Source of the DNA: DSWT01 sp035373625
Lineage (GTDB): Bacteria > Chloroflexota > Anaerolineae > B4-G1 > SLSP01
NCBI GenBank assembly: GCA_035373625.1
Contig: DAOSNS010000019.1
Span: forward strand, 14,051 to 78,050
Direction: 5' to 3'
Length of the DNA stretch: 64,000 nucleotides
Under the pieces are notes generated by a model, which made no database searches, was not told the DNA's origin, and saw nothing but the letters and a program-made list of their open reading frames with translations. A program made the translations under genes and the position numbers. This document shows positions 25,000-34,055 of this stretch, piece after piece (the stretch's first letter is position 1; the number at the start of each line of letters is the position of its first letter).

Positions 25000-26100
25000 C
25001 TAGCGGATGGCGTTCTCGGTCTGCTTATCGAAGAGATGCATACGGCTCATATCGAAGGCTGCCGCTTTCGTTGAACCGACGGTGGTCTTCGTGCGCGGGT
25101 CGAAGCGCCCGATGAATTCCGCATGGGGCAGGGTAAAGTAAGCCAACACTTCATTCCCCATCAACTCCGTCACATCCACACGCCCTTCGACCAGAGCCGG
25201 CAGGATGCCGGGCGGCGCGTAATCGGGATCGTGGACGTGCTCCGGGCGGATACCGAAGATGACTTCTTTGCCCAGGTAGGGGCGGTAGACCGCGCGGCGT
25301 TCTTCGGGGATGGCAACCCGGAAGTCCCGGCAATCGGCGTACATCACGCCGTTCTCTTCGATGAGGGTTGCATCGAAGAAGTTCATCGCCGGGCTGCCGA
25401 TGAAGCCGGCGACAAAGACATTGCCGGGTAGATCGTACAGCGTTTGCGGCGTATCTACCTGCTGCAAGATGCCGTCCTTGAGCACGGCAATGCGCGTGCC
25501 CATTGTCATGGCCTCGGTCTGGTCGTGGGTCACGTAGATGAAGGTAGTGCCCAGGCGCATGTGCAACTTGGAGATTTCACCGCGCGCCTGCACGCGCAAC
25601 TTCGCGTCGAGGTTGGAGAGCGGCTCGTCCATCAGGAACACATTCGGTTCGCGGACGATGGCGCGTCCTACGGCGACACGCTGACGTTGACCACCGGAAA
25701 GTTGTTTGGGTTTGCGATCCAGTAAATGCTCGATGCCCAGGATGGCGGCCGCCTCTTTCACCCGCCGATCAATCTCCTGCTTGGGGACTTTGCGCAACTT
25801 CAGGCCGAAGGCCATATTGTCGTAGACGGTCATGTGCGGGTAGAGCGCGTAGGACTGGAAAACCATGGCAATGTCGCGATCTTTGGGCGGGACATCGTTG
25901 ACCAGGCGGTCGCCGATGTAGATTTCGCCTTCGGTCACTTCCTCCAACCCGGCCAACATCCGCAAGCTGGTGCTTTTTCCACAACCGGAAGGGCCGACGA
26001 AGACCAGAAATTCCTTGTCGGGAATCTCGATGCTGAGATTCGAAACCGCGACCACGTCGCCGAAACGCTTTGTGACGTTTTTGTAAGTAACACTTGCCAT
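25000..26100 (-). CDS. Sugar ABC transporter ATP-binding protein (MsmX/UgpC type)
   Basis: 366 aa. Walker A GPSGCGKST, Q-loop MVFQSYALYPHM, signature LSGGQRQRVAVGRA, Walker B VFLMDEPLSNLDA, switch His in YVTHDQTEA, then a C-terminal MOBE/OB regulatory region with FGIRPEHV. Family members energise several sugar importers at once. Both import systems at 8.2-16.7 kb lack an ATPase, so this protein may serve them, although it is encoded about 8 kb away beside a DeoR gene. GGAAAGGAG lies ahead of ATG 26100. Confidence 0.95.
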   Translation of the reverse strand: MASVTYKNVTKRFGDVVAVSNLSIEIPDKEFLVFVGPSGCGKSTSLRMLAGLEEVTEGEIYIGDRLVNDVPPKDRDIAMVFQSYALYPHMTVYDNMAFGLKLRKVPKQEIDRRVKEAAAILGIEHLLDRKPKQLSGGQRQRVAVGRAIVREPNVFLMDEPLSNLDAKLRVQARGEISKLHMRLGTTFIYVTHDQTEAMTMGTRIAVLKDGILQQVDTPQTLYDLPGNVFVAGFIGSPAMNFFDATLIEENGVMYADCRDFRVAIPEERRAVYRPYLGKEVIFGIRPEHVHDPDYAPPGILPALVEGRVDVTELMGNEVLAYFTLPHAEFIGRFDPRTKTTVGSTKAAAFDMSRMHLFDKQTENAIR

Positions 26101-26164
26101 AAAAAGTCTCCTTTCCGTGAATGATAGATGTCAAAGGCCCAAATCTGCTCACTTTGCTGACCCA

Positions 26165-26914
26165 TCAAGTCAGCACAATCCGCACACCAAGTTCACTCAA
26201 ATCCCAGAGGGGTGGGTTGGGGGCCTCGCGCCCGGTGATGACGACATCCACCTCGCCGGCCGGAGCGATAAAAATGGCCCCGACGCGCCCCAGCCGTTCC
26301 GGGGTGACGAGCACCACCCACTGCGAGCTATGTGTGAAGAGCGCACGCGCCATTGTGGCGCAGTCACGCCGATCGTGGGTCAGGCCACGTTCGGCGTCTA
26401 GCCCGCCGGCTTCAAAGATCACCATATCGGCGCGCACCCGTCGCAGCGCCTCGTCGTCGCCGTAGAGGCCGTCGTCTGCTGCTGCCTGCCCGCCGATGAG
26501 GTGCAGGGTATGCCGTCCCTGCCGGGCCACGCGCCATGCGACGTTCAGTGCGTTTGTGATGATTGTCAGGTGTGTATGTTTGTTAAGAAAAGGCACGATC
26601 TCCGTGGTCAGGGTGCCCGGCCCCAGAAAAACCACGCCTTGATCGGGAATGAAACGTGCCGCAGCTTCGGCAATCCGACGTTCGACACCGTGAACCACAT
26701 CTGGCCCCACCGTTTGATCGTTTGCCGTATTGCCCGGGCGGAGGAGCGCGCCGCCGTGGACGCGGTGCAAGTATCCGGCCTGCTCCAGCCAGGCCAGATC
26801 CCGGCGGATGGTCACAGGATCCACATTGAAAGTGCGGGACAGCTCGGCGACAGAAACACTGCCGGTTGCTTGCAGTTTCTGCACAATCAGGTTTTGCCGC
26901 TCGTTTTTGAACAT
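26165..26914 (-). CDS. DeoR family transcriptional regulator
   Basis: 249 aa. N-terminal DeoR HTH (RQNLIVQKLQATGSVSVAELSRTFNVDPVTIRRDL...LEQAGYLHRVHGGA), then the sugar-phosphate-sensing ISOCOT-like domain (GVVFLGPGTLTTEIVPFL, IFEAGGLDAERGLTH). Usually a repressor of sugar metabolism released by a phosphorylated sugar. Lies 64 bp upstream of the ABC ATPase gene in the same direction, so it probably controls it. Upstream (about 26985-27015) are two AATCGAAC copies 10 bp apart, a candidate operator. Confidence 0.92.
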   Translation of the reverse strand: MFKNERQNLIVQKLQATGSVSVAELSRTFNVDPVTIRRDLAWLEQAGYLHRVHGGALLRPGNTANDQTVGPDVVHGVERRIAEAAARFIPDQGVVFLGPGTLTTEIVPFLNKHTHLTIITNALNVAWRVARQGRHTLHLIGGQAAADDGLYGDDEALRRVRADMVIFEAGGLDAERGLTHDRRDCATMARALFTHSSQWVVLVTPERLGRVGAIFIAPAGEVDVVITGREAPNPPLWDLSELGVRIVLT

Positions 26915-26989
26915 GGCCCCTGCCCAACAGTCCTACTTTAGCACAGCATACACGGTCTGTCAATCAAACAGACATAGATCGTGCACAAT

Positions 26990-27013
26990 CATTCATAATC
27001 GAACAAAATCGAA
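26990..27013. promoter_or_regulatory. Candidate DeoR operator (direct repeat)
   Basis: AATCGAACAAAATCGAAC: two direct AATCGAAC copies spaced 10 bp, about 80 bp upstream of the DeoR start. Direct repeats are usual for this family; no experimental support. Confidence 0.4.
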
Positions 27014-27053
27014 CCTCCCTTCTCCTGCTTCCCCATCCCCCATTCCTGATTCT

Positions 27054-29243
27054 TCAATCGCCTTCTGGGGCTGTCGCAGGGGTAGGGAGTGGTGTAATCG
27101 GCAAGCCATAATATCCCTCGATGACCTGACGGAACATCGGGGCCGCGACGGTAGAGCCTTCCCCCGCGTTCTCTACGACCACGACCATCGCAATTTGTGG
27201 GTTGTCCGCCGGAAAATAGCCCGCGAACCAGGCGTGGGGCAGATCGTCTTTGTTTGCGGCTTCGGCAGTGCCGGTTTTACCGGCGACGGGGATGCCGAGG
27301 CCCAGGAAACGACGTGTGGCCGTCCCAAAGGAGGCCGTTGTGACACCGTAGAGGGCTTGTTGAATGGTGGTCAAGTTTGCTGTGGAGATGGGGAGCCGGC
27401 CGGTGGCTTGAACGAGCGCGATTTGCTCGGTGTTGCCGGCGCTGTCCACAAACCGGTCCACGATATAAGGGCGGTAGAGGGTACCGCCGTTGGCGATTGC
27501 CGCCATCATCCGTGCGACCTGAAGTGGTGTTGCCAGCAGATAACCCTGCCCAATGGCAAGGTTGACCGTGTCGCCGGTGCCCCAGTTGACGTGATAGGTG
27601 GTCATTTTCCATTCAGGATCGGGCATTAACCCGGCCGCTTCTGTCAATTCCTGGAGTCCGGTTTTGGCACCGAAGCCAAAGGCGCGCCCATACGTCGGTA
27701 GTGTCTCCGGCGAGATGCCGTCCAGGGTTTTGCCGACTTCGTAGAAGGTGACATTGCAGGAAGCTGAAAGTCCGTCTTTGAGGGTGATGGTCCCGTGGCC
27801 GGTCTCCAGCCAGCACTTTTTGCGGTTGACTTCGCCCAATCCATCCCAATAGCCCGGACAGTAGAAACTGCTCTGCGCCGTCATACCGCCGGCTTCAAGT
27901 GCCGCCGCCATCGTGACGATTTTGAAGACTGAGCCGGTAGGATATAAGCCCTGGACTGCGCGATTGAGCAGCGGCAGGTCGGGATTGTTCAGCACGAGCT
28001 GGCGCGACCAGGTGTCTGTCAGGCGGATGAACACGTTATTGTCGAAGTGCGGACCGCTGACCATTGCCAAAACGGCGCCGGTGCGGATATCCAGGGCCAC
28101 GATGGCGCCGCGTCGTTCTCCCAGGGCCTGTTCGGCACTGTATTGCAGCGCGCGATCCAGCGTGGTGTAGATCGCGCGCCCACGTTCCGGCCGGCGCTCG
28201 GTGATGGCCTTGAGACGTGTCCCATCGGCACTGACGATGGAGAGCCGCCCCCCATTTCTGCCGGCAAGGACGGCTTCGCCCCACGCTTCCAACCCGGCGA
28301 TGCCGACAAGTTCGTCGCCGCGGTAGCCGCGCTGACGATAAGTGTCGTAGGCTTCTGCCGGAATCGGCGAGACCCAGCCGACGACGGTAGAGGCAACGCC
28401 ATCAAGCGGGTAGAGCCGGCCGGTGCGCTCGCGGCGTTGGATACCGGGCAGGCTGAGCAGGTCGTTGTGCGTCAAACTCTCTTCGCCGGTTATATCAGCG
28501 ATGGGAATGTACCAGTTTGTGGGCTGTCCGGCGTAGGTCGCCTGTATCTTTTCGACGGGCAGTCCCAGGACTTGGCTCAGCGCGTTGAGGACGGCGCCTT
28601 CATCCTGGATTTGCTCCGGGATCACGCCGACGGTGACGATGCTGCTGGGGACGGCCAACCCTGCACCGTCGCGGTCGTAAATGTTGGCGCGTGGCGGAAT
28701 CTGGTATTCGACGGCAAAGGTGTTTCCGCCCACCAGATCGGGCCACACGGTATCTCTGTGCCAGTCAATTCCCCATTGTGTGCCTTCTTTAGCAAGGCTG
28801 AGCTGGTTATTGGCTTGCAGGTCGCCGAACAGGCCGGTGTGCCATATTTCGGTAAAGGTGATCCAGGCTTTGTCTTGATCAATTGTCAACGTTTGCGGGA
28901 CGAGCGTGACGCTGAGGGTGGTCGTGGTGTCCAGCGCATCGCGGTAGGTCTTTTCAAAGTCGGCTTGTAGCAGCCCTGAACGCAACGAGGGCAGCAACAG
29001 CGCGTACATTGCCGCGTAATCTGCCGCTTCCCAAGCATTCAGGAAGCTCCGTCCTACAGATTCCGGCGTGGCGACATCCGGTGTGGGTACCGGCGTTTGG
29101 GTGGGCAACGGTACCGTGGTCGCCGGAGAAACAGGCACTTGCGGCGTTGTCGGCGGCGTGCTGTCGCATCCACTCAGTAGCAGGGCGAGTATAAAATAGA
29201 TGACCAGGCCACGTTTGGCGCACAGGTAGACGGATTTTCTCAT
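27054..29243 (-). CDS. Penicillin-binding protein (class B transpeptidase, MecA/PBP2-like N-terminus)
   Basis: 729 aa peptidoglycan transpeptidase. N-terminal lipoprotein-like signal (LALLLSGC), Pro/Thr-rich spacer, an NTF2-like MecA-N-type domain (ATPESVGRSFLNAWEAADYAAMY...), the PBP dimerisation domain (PPRANIYDRDGAGLAV...), then the transpeptidase with Ser438 in PTGSVFKI (SxxK), SASCN (SxN) and Lys656 in GKTGTAE. Resembles the MecA/PbpA-type enzymes of low-GC Gram-positives in domain order. ATG 29243 has AGGAGAGAG upstream and overlaps the Maf stop (ATGA), so the two genes are coupled. No MurJ/RodA gene is nearby. Confidence 0.93.
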   Translation of the reverse strand: MRKSVYLCAKRGLVIYFILALLLSGCDSTPPTTPQVPVSPATTVPLPTQTPVPTPDVATPESVGRSFLNAWEAADYAAMYALLLPSLRSGLLQADFEKTYRDALDTTTTLSVTLVPQTLTIDQDKAWITFTEIWHTGLFGDLQANNQLSLAKEGTQWGIDWHRDTVWPDLVGGNTFAVEYQIPPRANIYDRDGAGLAVPSSIVTVGVIPEQIQDEGAVLNALSQVLGLPVEKIQATYAGQPTNWYIPIADITGEESLTHNDLLSLPGIQRRERTGRLYPLDGVASTVVGWVSPIPAEAYDTYRQRGYRGDELVGIAGLEAWGEAVLAGRNGGRLSIVSADGTRLKAITERRPERGRAIYTTLDRALQYSAEQALGERRGAIVALDIRTGAVLAMVSGPHFDNNVFIRLTDTWSRQLVLNNPDLPLLNRAVQGLYPTGSVFKIVTMAAALEAGGMTAQSSFYCPGYWDGLGEVNRKKCWLETGHGTITLKDGLSASCNVTFYEVGKTLDGISPETLPTYGRAFGFGAKTGLQELTEAAGLMPDPEWKMTTYHVNWGTGDTVNLAIGQGYLLATPLQVARMMAAIANGGTLYRPYIVDRFVDSAGNTEQIALVQATGRLPISTANLTTIQQALYGVTTASFGTATRRFLGLGIPVAGKTGTAEAANKDDLPHAWFAGYFPADNPQIAMVVVVENAGEGSTVAAPMFRQVIEGYYGLPITPLPTPATAPEGD

Positions 29244-29890
29244 AAGCTCTCTCCTATATCCGGGCCAGGACAAGCGTAGTTGAAATGCGTCAGACAGAGG
29301 CTGGGAATGTCCACGGGCAACGCCAGATTCCAGGCAGCCAGCAGTGCGGCGACGGCGCACAGCGGCAGGCCGACGACGTTGGTATAACACCGCTCCACGC
29401 GCGCCACCGGTTGGAATACGGTATGTTGAATGGCATAGGCCCCGGCTTTATCCATCGGGTCGCGGCTGGCGACGTAGGCTTCGATTTCTGCGTCTGTATA
29501 GGGGCGCATGAGCACCTGCGTGGTGACACGACGCCCCAATTCCTGTTGCGCCTGCGGATGGTAGAGCACGACGGTTGTATGGACGGCGTGGGGGCGTCCA
29601 CGCAAGCGGCGCAACATCGCGCGTGCTTCCGCCGGGTCACGTGGTTTTCCGAGCGGCAAGTTGTCCAGGTCCACGACCGTATCGGCGGCCAGAATCCAGG
29701 CTTCGCGCGCGGACGCAGCGACGGCATGGGCTTTTGCACGTGCCAGCCTGGTCGTCATAGTCAATGGGCTTTCGGTTTTCAGTGGCTCTTCGACGATGTC
29801 CACGCCGACCAGGCTCACGGGCAGGCCGAGCCAGGCGATCATTTCGCGTCGCCGGGGTGATTGCGAAGCCAGCAACAGTTCGATGTGCAT
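29240..29890 (-). CDS. Maf-like nucleotide pyrophosphatase
   Basis: 216 aa. Opens with LLLASQSPRRREMIAWLGL, the Maf phosphate-binding motif, and contains AADTVVDLDN, LGKPRDPAEA and DKAGAYAIQ. Maf proteins hydrolyse non-canonical or modified nucleoside triphosphates and affect septum formation when overproduced. Start ATG 29890 follows the conserved N-terminus; the longer open frame to 29977 is not supported. The C-terminus overlaps the PBP start by 4 bp. Confidence 0.92.
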   Translation of the reverse strand: MHIELLLASQSPRRREMIAWLGLPVSLVGVDIVEEPLKTESPLTMTTRLARAKAHAVAASAREAWILAADTVVDLDNLPLGKPRDPAEARAMLRRLRGRPHAVHTTVVLYHPQAQQELGRRVTTQVLMRPYTDAEIEAYVASRDPMDKAGAYAIQHTVFQPVARVERCYTNVVGLPLCAVAALLAAWNLALPVDIPSLCLTHFNYACPGPDIGESL

Positions 29891-30017
29891 ACGGCGATTA
29901 TAGCTGTTTTGTGGGGATGGTAAAGGGAGGAATGTGGAAATTAGGGTTTTATCATTGGTGGGAATATGTTCACACAAGTTTAAGTCATATTTCGGTTATA
30001 ACAGTACTAATTTCCTA

Positions 30018-30046
30018 TTGTGTTCTTCTATGAGATAGAGTAATAT
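30018..30046 (+). promoter_or_regulatory. Putative sigma70 promoter of the Flp pilin gene
   Basis: TTGTGT (30018-30023), 17-bp spacer, TAATAT (30041-30046), in an AT-rich stretch about 65 bp before the pilin start. The -35 box is two bases off consensus. Confidence 0.5.
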
Positions 30047-30110
30047 ATAGGCAGGTTAAAAAAATACAACTTTACAAATTCAAATCTTAACAAATATAGG
30101 AGGTGTTGAA

Positions 30111-30263
30111 ATGTTGTACTTACCACGTGAGGAAGGCCAGGGCCTGGTTGAATACGCGCTGATTTTGGTGTTGATCGCCATCGTCGTGATCGTTGTCTTG
30201 TCACTGTTGGGGTCACAGATTTCGACGATCTTCAGCCAGATCACCAGCGGCCTGGGCGGCTAG
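30111..30263 (+). CDS. Flp/Fap-type pilin subunit
   Basis: 50 aa. Reads MLYLPREEGQGLVEYALILV..., with the class III (Flp) prepilin motif: short charged leader, G/Q-GLVEYALIL and a single hydrophobic helix. Cleavage is expected after Gly within EEGQG by a TadV-type peptidase. TAGGAGGTG lies 7 nt ahead of the ATG. Followed by a clear terminator, so it is monocistronic. No tad/cpa assembly genes are adjacent; the nearest related gene is the TadZ-like protein at 47677-48750. Confidence 0.9.
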   Translation: MLYLPREEGQGLVEYALILVLIAIVVIVVLSLLGSQISTIFSQITSGLGG

Positions 30264-30280
30264 TCGTCAGAATGTCGCAC

Positions 30281-30315
30281 AAAAAAGCCCCGCGCGCGAG
30301 CGCGGGGCTTTTTTG
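30281..30315 (+). terminator. Rho-independent terminator of the Flp pilin gene
   Basis: AAAAAAGCCCCGCGC / GCGCGGGGCTTTTTT, stem 15 bp, loop about 4-5 nt, starting 17 bp after the stop. Symmetric A and T runs make it usable in both directions. Confidence 0.95.
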
Positions 30316-30377
30316 TAAGGACGGAGCGGTTTATCTCTTTGAACAGGGTAAAAATCTGAGGCCTCGAGGAGCGCGGG

Positions 30378-31907
30378 ATGATGTTCCACAAGGGACGCGG
30401 GACGCCTTTTCCCTGGGCGCGGTTTGCATTGCCCACCGCCGCGTTGTGGTTTCTGGCGGTGCTGGCCGGCTTCGGCTTTTATGTGTCGCTTGTGCCTCTG
30501 CCACCCAATGATTTCTGGTGGCATCTCAAAATCGGCGAGTTAATTTACACTACCGGAACAATTCCTGCAACCAATATGTTTGCCTGGACCCTGCCGACGG
30601 ATACCCCGTTCTTCTATGGTGCGTGGCTGGGACAGTGGTTGCTGTATGCGGTGTATCGCCGGGGCGGTGTGGCGTTGTTGCTGTTCATCCGCACGGCCAT
30701 GGCCCTGACCGCGTTTGGGTTGGTCGGTGCGGAAGCTAAACGCCGGTCGGCCTCGTGGCGTCTGGCGGCGTTCGTCCTGATCTTCGCTTGCCTGATGACG
30801 TTCAACAATCTCATCGTCCGCCCGCAAATCTGGTCGTGGTTGCCCTTCGTGTTCTATTTCGTCCTGTTGTGCCGCTATGCTGACGGTGCACTGCGTGGAC
30901 GCTGGTTGCTTCTCTGCCCGCTGCTGATGGTTTTTTGGGTCAACGCTCATGGCGCTTTTATCCTGGGGTTAGTTTTGCTAGGGGGCTTTACTGTGGGCGA
31001 GGCGCTGCGGACGTGGTTTGGGCTTGATGGCGCACGCAGTTGGCGTGCTGTGGGATGGCTGGCAGCAGTGAGTGGCTTGACGGGCCTGGCAACCCTGGTC
31101 AATCCGCGCTTTGTGGGCATTGTCAACTACGTCGTGGGGCTGATGACCAATCCGCCCAGTCAGCAACTGGTGGTGGAATGGCAGTCACCCACGCCGACCG
31201 GCATCGCCAATATGGCTTTTTACAGCAGTATTCTCGTGCTGCTGTTGGCACTGGCCTATTCGCGTTATCGCCCCACACCGACGGAGGCGTTGTTGCTGGT
31301 GGGGTTTCTGTGGTTGGCCTGGAGTGGACAACGTTATGTGGTTTGGTTCGGCTTGACGATGATGCCGTTGCTGGCGCGCGCCTTGAAGGATCTGCCGTTG
31401 CGCTTGCCTGCCTTTGCGCCGCAACGTAATTTTATCAACGTTGTGTTGGCAGTGCTGCTTTTTGTGCCGGTGCTATTGGCGCAGCCGTGGTTTGTCGAAG
31501 CCTTACCACTGCCGGAAGCCTATTGGGCGCAGGTCTGGCGCGATGTTCCCGAAGGCCCGCTCCTGTCTGTGGCGACGCCGCTCAAAGCCGCTGCATACCT
31601 GAAGGCGCATCCTGGTGGCAATCTGTTCAATGAAATGGGCTACGGCAGTTATCTCATCTGGGCGTTGCCGGAGCAAAAGGTATTTATAGATCCGCGCGTG
31701 GAGCTTTACCCTTACGAACAGTGGCTGGACTATGTCAGGATCATTCGTGGAACACGTTATGATGAAATCCTGTCTGCCTATGGGGTTGATCGGTTGTTAG
31801 TGGATGTGGTTGAACAACAGGAGTTGGTGGTTTCTCTGGAGAAGGATCCACGGTGGGAACAGGAATATCGTGACCCACGGACGCAGATATGGCGTCGGCA
31901 GCCGTAA
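30378..31907 (+). CDS. Multi-pass membrane protein, GT-C-like (paralogue of 39512-41038)
   Basis: 509 aa, about 10-12 hydrophobic segments, then a soluble C-terminal region (about 400-509). Conserved landmarks shared with the gene at 39512: PNDFWWHLKIGE near the N-terminus, LIVRPQIW, LMVFWVNAHGAF, VNPRFVGIVNYV, NEMGYGSYLIWALPEQKVFIDPRVELYP. The acidic DFWWH in the first external loop is typical of GT-C glycosyltransferases that use lipid-linked sugars, so a glycosyl-transfer role is likely. GAGGAG precedes ATG 30378. First of four co-directional surface-glycan genes. Confidence 0.75.
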   Translation: MMFHKGRGTPFPWARFALPTAALWFLAVLAGFGFYVSLVPLPPNDFWWHLKIGELIYTTGTIPATNMFAWTLPTDTPFFYGAWLGQWLLYAVYRRGGVALLLFIRTAMALTAFGLVGAEAKRRSASWRLAAFVLIFACLMTFNNLIVRPQIWSWLPFVFYFVLLCRYADGALRGRWLLLCPLLMVFWVNAHGAFILGLVLLGGFTVGEALRTWFGLDGARSWRAVGWLAAVSGLTGLATLVNPRFVGIVNYVVGLMTNPPSQQLVVEWQSPTPTGIANMAFYSSILVLLLALAYSRYRPTPTEALLLVGFLWLAWSGQRYVVWFGLTMMPLLARALKDLPLRLPAFAPQRNFINVVLAVLLFVPVLLAQPWFVEALPLPEAYWAQVWRDVPEGPLLSVATPLKAAAYLKAHPGGNLFNEMGYGSYLIWALPEQKVFIDPRVELYPYEQWLDYVRIIRGTRYDEILSAYGVDRLLVDVVEQQELVVSLEKDPRWEQEYRDPRTQIWRRQP

Positions 31908-31960
31908 GCAGCGCGTGCCGGCAGACCGGAGCCGGATTTTAGCAGCAGTCATCCTGTCTT

Positions 31961-33208
31961 ATGAACGATACTTCAACCATAACATCATCATCTTCTTCTG
32001 AAGGGGCGCGCCCTGACCCGCCGAGATTCTTCTGGCGGTGGGGCATCGTGTGGCTTATCTTGCGTGTGATGACCAGTCTATGCGCGGCCTGGGTCTCTAC
32101 ACTGCGTCCCCTGACGTCGTTGGAGCAATCTGTGGCATTGTGGCCGCCTTCTGCGCCGTTAGTGCAATGGTTGCGGCGGGTTTTGCTGGCGCCCTGGGAA
32201 CGCTGGGATGTTGTCTGGTATGTGCGGATTCTCACCGAAGGATACCATTTTGGCAACGGCACCGACGCTTTTCATCCCCTGTATGCCTGGCTGGCGCGCC
32301 CGTTGGTGTTTGTGGGCATAGAGCCGCTTTTGGCGTTGTCTCTGGTGACCTTTGTGGCGCTGGTTACATTCGCTTACGTTTACGAGCGGCTGGCCGCGTT
32401 GGATTTATCGCCCGCGCAGGTGCAGACGGCGGTCTATGGATTGTTCTTTTTCCCACTGGCATTTATTTTCTTTGCGCCTTATAATGAGAGCTTGTTTATG
32501 CTCTGGGCCGCTTTGACGCTGTGGTGGGCCAGGCAGCGGCGGTGGTGGTGGGCAGGAGCCGCCGGCGCGCTGGCCGTATTGACCCGACAGCAGGGGCTTT
32601 TCCTGATGGTGCCGTTGGCGTGGGAATTGTGGGCATCCCACAAAGGGCAAATCCGCAGTTTAGTGCGTGCCTGGCGGGAATGGTTGGCGCTTGGATTGCT
32701 CCCACTGGGGCTATTGCTGTGGGCGCTCTACCGTGTGCTGGTGATCGGTGGACCACAGCTTGATTTCAGCTCTCCCTTCAGGTTGATCTATTCGCTTATG
32801 ATTTCTCCCAGTGCTGGACAGGTGGGCGCGGCGCATGTGTTGACCTGGCCCTGGAAGGCATTGGAATTAGCTCTTACACGCCTGCGATACGCGCCGGACG
32901 CGGATTTGATTGTGAATCTCGTGTTAGGGACGATATTTTTGAGTGTGGTCATCCTGGCATGGCCACGGTTGCGCACTTCCTATCGCCTCTACGTGTTGGT
33001 CGTAGTGGGGGTCAGCCTCAGCTATCACACAGGAATGAAGCACCCCTATATGGGATTGCCGCGGCATCTGTTCCTGGCCTTCCCTGTGTTCATCGGTCTG
33101 GCGCCGCTGCTTCGGCGCGCCTGGCAGCGTCTTCTGTGGGTGGGTACCGGTTTTGTGAGCATCTGTTTTTTGACTTTGTTGTTCGTGTTAGAATCCTGGG
33201 TGCCGTAG
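31961..33208 (+). CDS. Multi-pass membrane mannosyltransferase-like protein (PIG-V-type GT-C)
   Basis: 415 aa with about 9-10 hydrophobic segments. PWERWDVVWYVRILTEGY then FHPLYAWLARP in the first large loop, and GLFFFPLAFIFFAPYNESLFM, match the pattern of PIG-V-like mannosyltransferases (W/D in the loop, FFP-YNES). Catalysis on a dolichyl/polyprenyl-phosphate sugar is inferred. No good ribosome site is visible before ATG 31961, 53 bp after the previous gene. Next gene is a GT2 enzyme that could supply the lipid-linked sugar. Confidence 0.78.
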   Translation: MNDTSTITSSSSSEGARPDPPRFFWRWGIVWLILRVMTSLCAAWVSTLRPLTSLEQSVALWPPSAPLVQWLRRVLLAPWERWDVVWYVRILTEGYHFGNGTDAFHPLYAWLARPLVFVGIEPLLALSLVTFVALVTFAYVYERLAALDLSPAQVQTAVYGLFFFPLAFIFFAPYNESLFMLWAALTLWWARQRRWWWAGAAGALAVLTRQQGLFLMVPLAWELWASHKGQIRSLVRAWREWLALGLLPLGLLLWALYRVLVIGGPQLDFSSPFRLIYSLMISPSAGQVGAAHVLTWPWKALELALTRLRYAPDADLIVNLVLGTIFLSVVILAWPRLRTSYRLYVLVVVGVSLSYHTGMKHPYMGLPRHLFLAFPVFIGLAPLLRRAWQRLLWVGTGFVSICFLTLLFVLESWVP

Positions 33209-33329
33209 AGAGGTCAAATTCACAGGCATTGCTGTTGAACTTTGAGCTATTGAAGAACTATTTTGGCCGGGAAGTTATTTGCCCCGTGACATACCGACGG
33301 GGTTAGTGGATTTTGGGGGAAAACGGAAA

Positions 33330-34055
33330 ATGGCGTTGCAGGAGACACAGAAACCAAAAGTGCTGGTGGTCATTCCGGCCTACAATGAGCAGGGGAAAAT
33401 CGGGCGGGTGGTTCGGAAGACTTTGACGCAGGCTGTGGACGGCGTGGTGGTGGTAGACGATGGCTCGCGGGACGATACGGCTGCCGAAGCCGCGGCTGCC
33501 GGCGCCTGTGTTGTGTGCCATGAGCGCAATAGCGGGGTGGGAGCGGCGATCCGCACCGGCATTGATTACGCGCTGGCGCATGGGTTCTCGGTGGTGGCCA
33601 TTCTTTCCGGGGACGACCAACACGACCCGACGGAACTGCCGGGGATACTGCGCCCTATTCTTGAGGAGGGCTATGATTTTGTCCAGGGATCGCGTCGCTT
33701 CCGTGGGTTGCAGTCTCCCCACATTAACTGGTTTCGTCGCTTCTTCACCTGGCTCTACGCTGTAACATTCCGCATACTGACCGGTTTCGCCTGCACTGAT
33801 GCAACCAATGGCGGCCGGGCATTTCACGTGCGGATTTTTGCCGACGGCAAAATCAATCTCTGGCAGGACTGGTTGAATACTTATGAGTTAGAACCTTATT
33901 TGTTTTACAAAGCAGTGCGCGAGGGTTACAAAGTGACCGAGGCGCCTATGAAAGTCATCTATCACACCGGCGGTACCACCAAGATGAAACCGGTGCGTGA
34001 CTGGTGGCGGATCTTTCGCCCGATGGTTTACCTGGCTTTGGGGGTGAAAAAGTGA
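33330..34055 (+). CDS. Glycosyltransferase family 2 (dolichyl-phosphate-mannose-synthase-like)
   Basis: 241 aa. KVLVVIPAYNEQGKIGRVV and VVVDDGSRDDT form the nucleotide-sugar site, GDDQHDP carries the metal-binding DxD-like motif, and FACTDATNGGRAF follows. No C-terminal membrane segment is evident, as in soluble DPM1-type enzymes. ATG 33330 is chosen where homology starts; the open frame from 33279 adds a non-conserved 17 residues. The stop overlaps the next start (GTGA). Confidence 0.9.
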   Translation: MALQETQKPKVLVVIPAYNEQGKIGRVVRKTLTQAVDGVVVVDDGSRDDTAAEAAAAGACVVCHERNSGVGAAIRTGIDYALAHGFSVVAILSGDDQHDPTELPGILRPILEEGYDFVQGSRRFRGLQSPHINWFRRFFTWLYAVTFRILTGFACTDATNGGRAFHVRIFADGKINLWQDWLNTYELEPYLFYKAVREGYKVTEAPMKVIYHTGGTTKMKPVRDWWRIFRPMVYLALGVKK

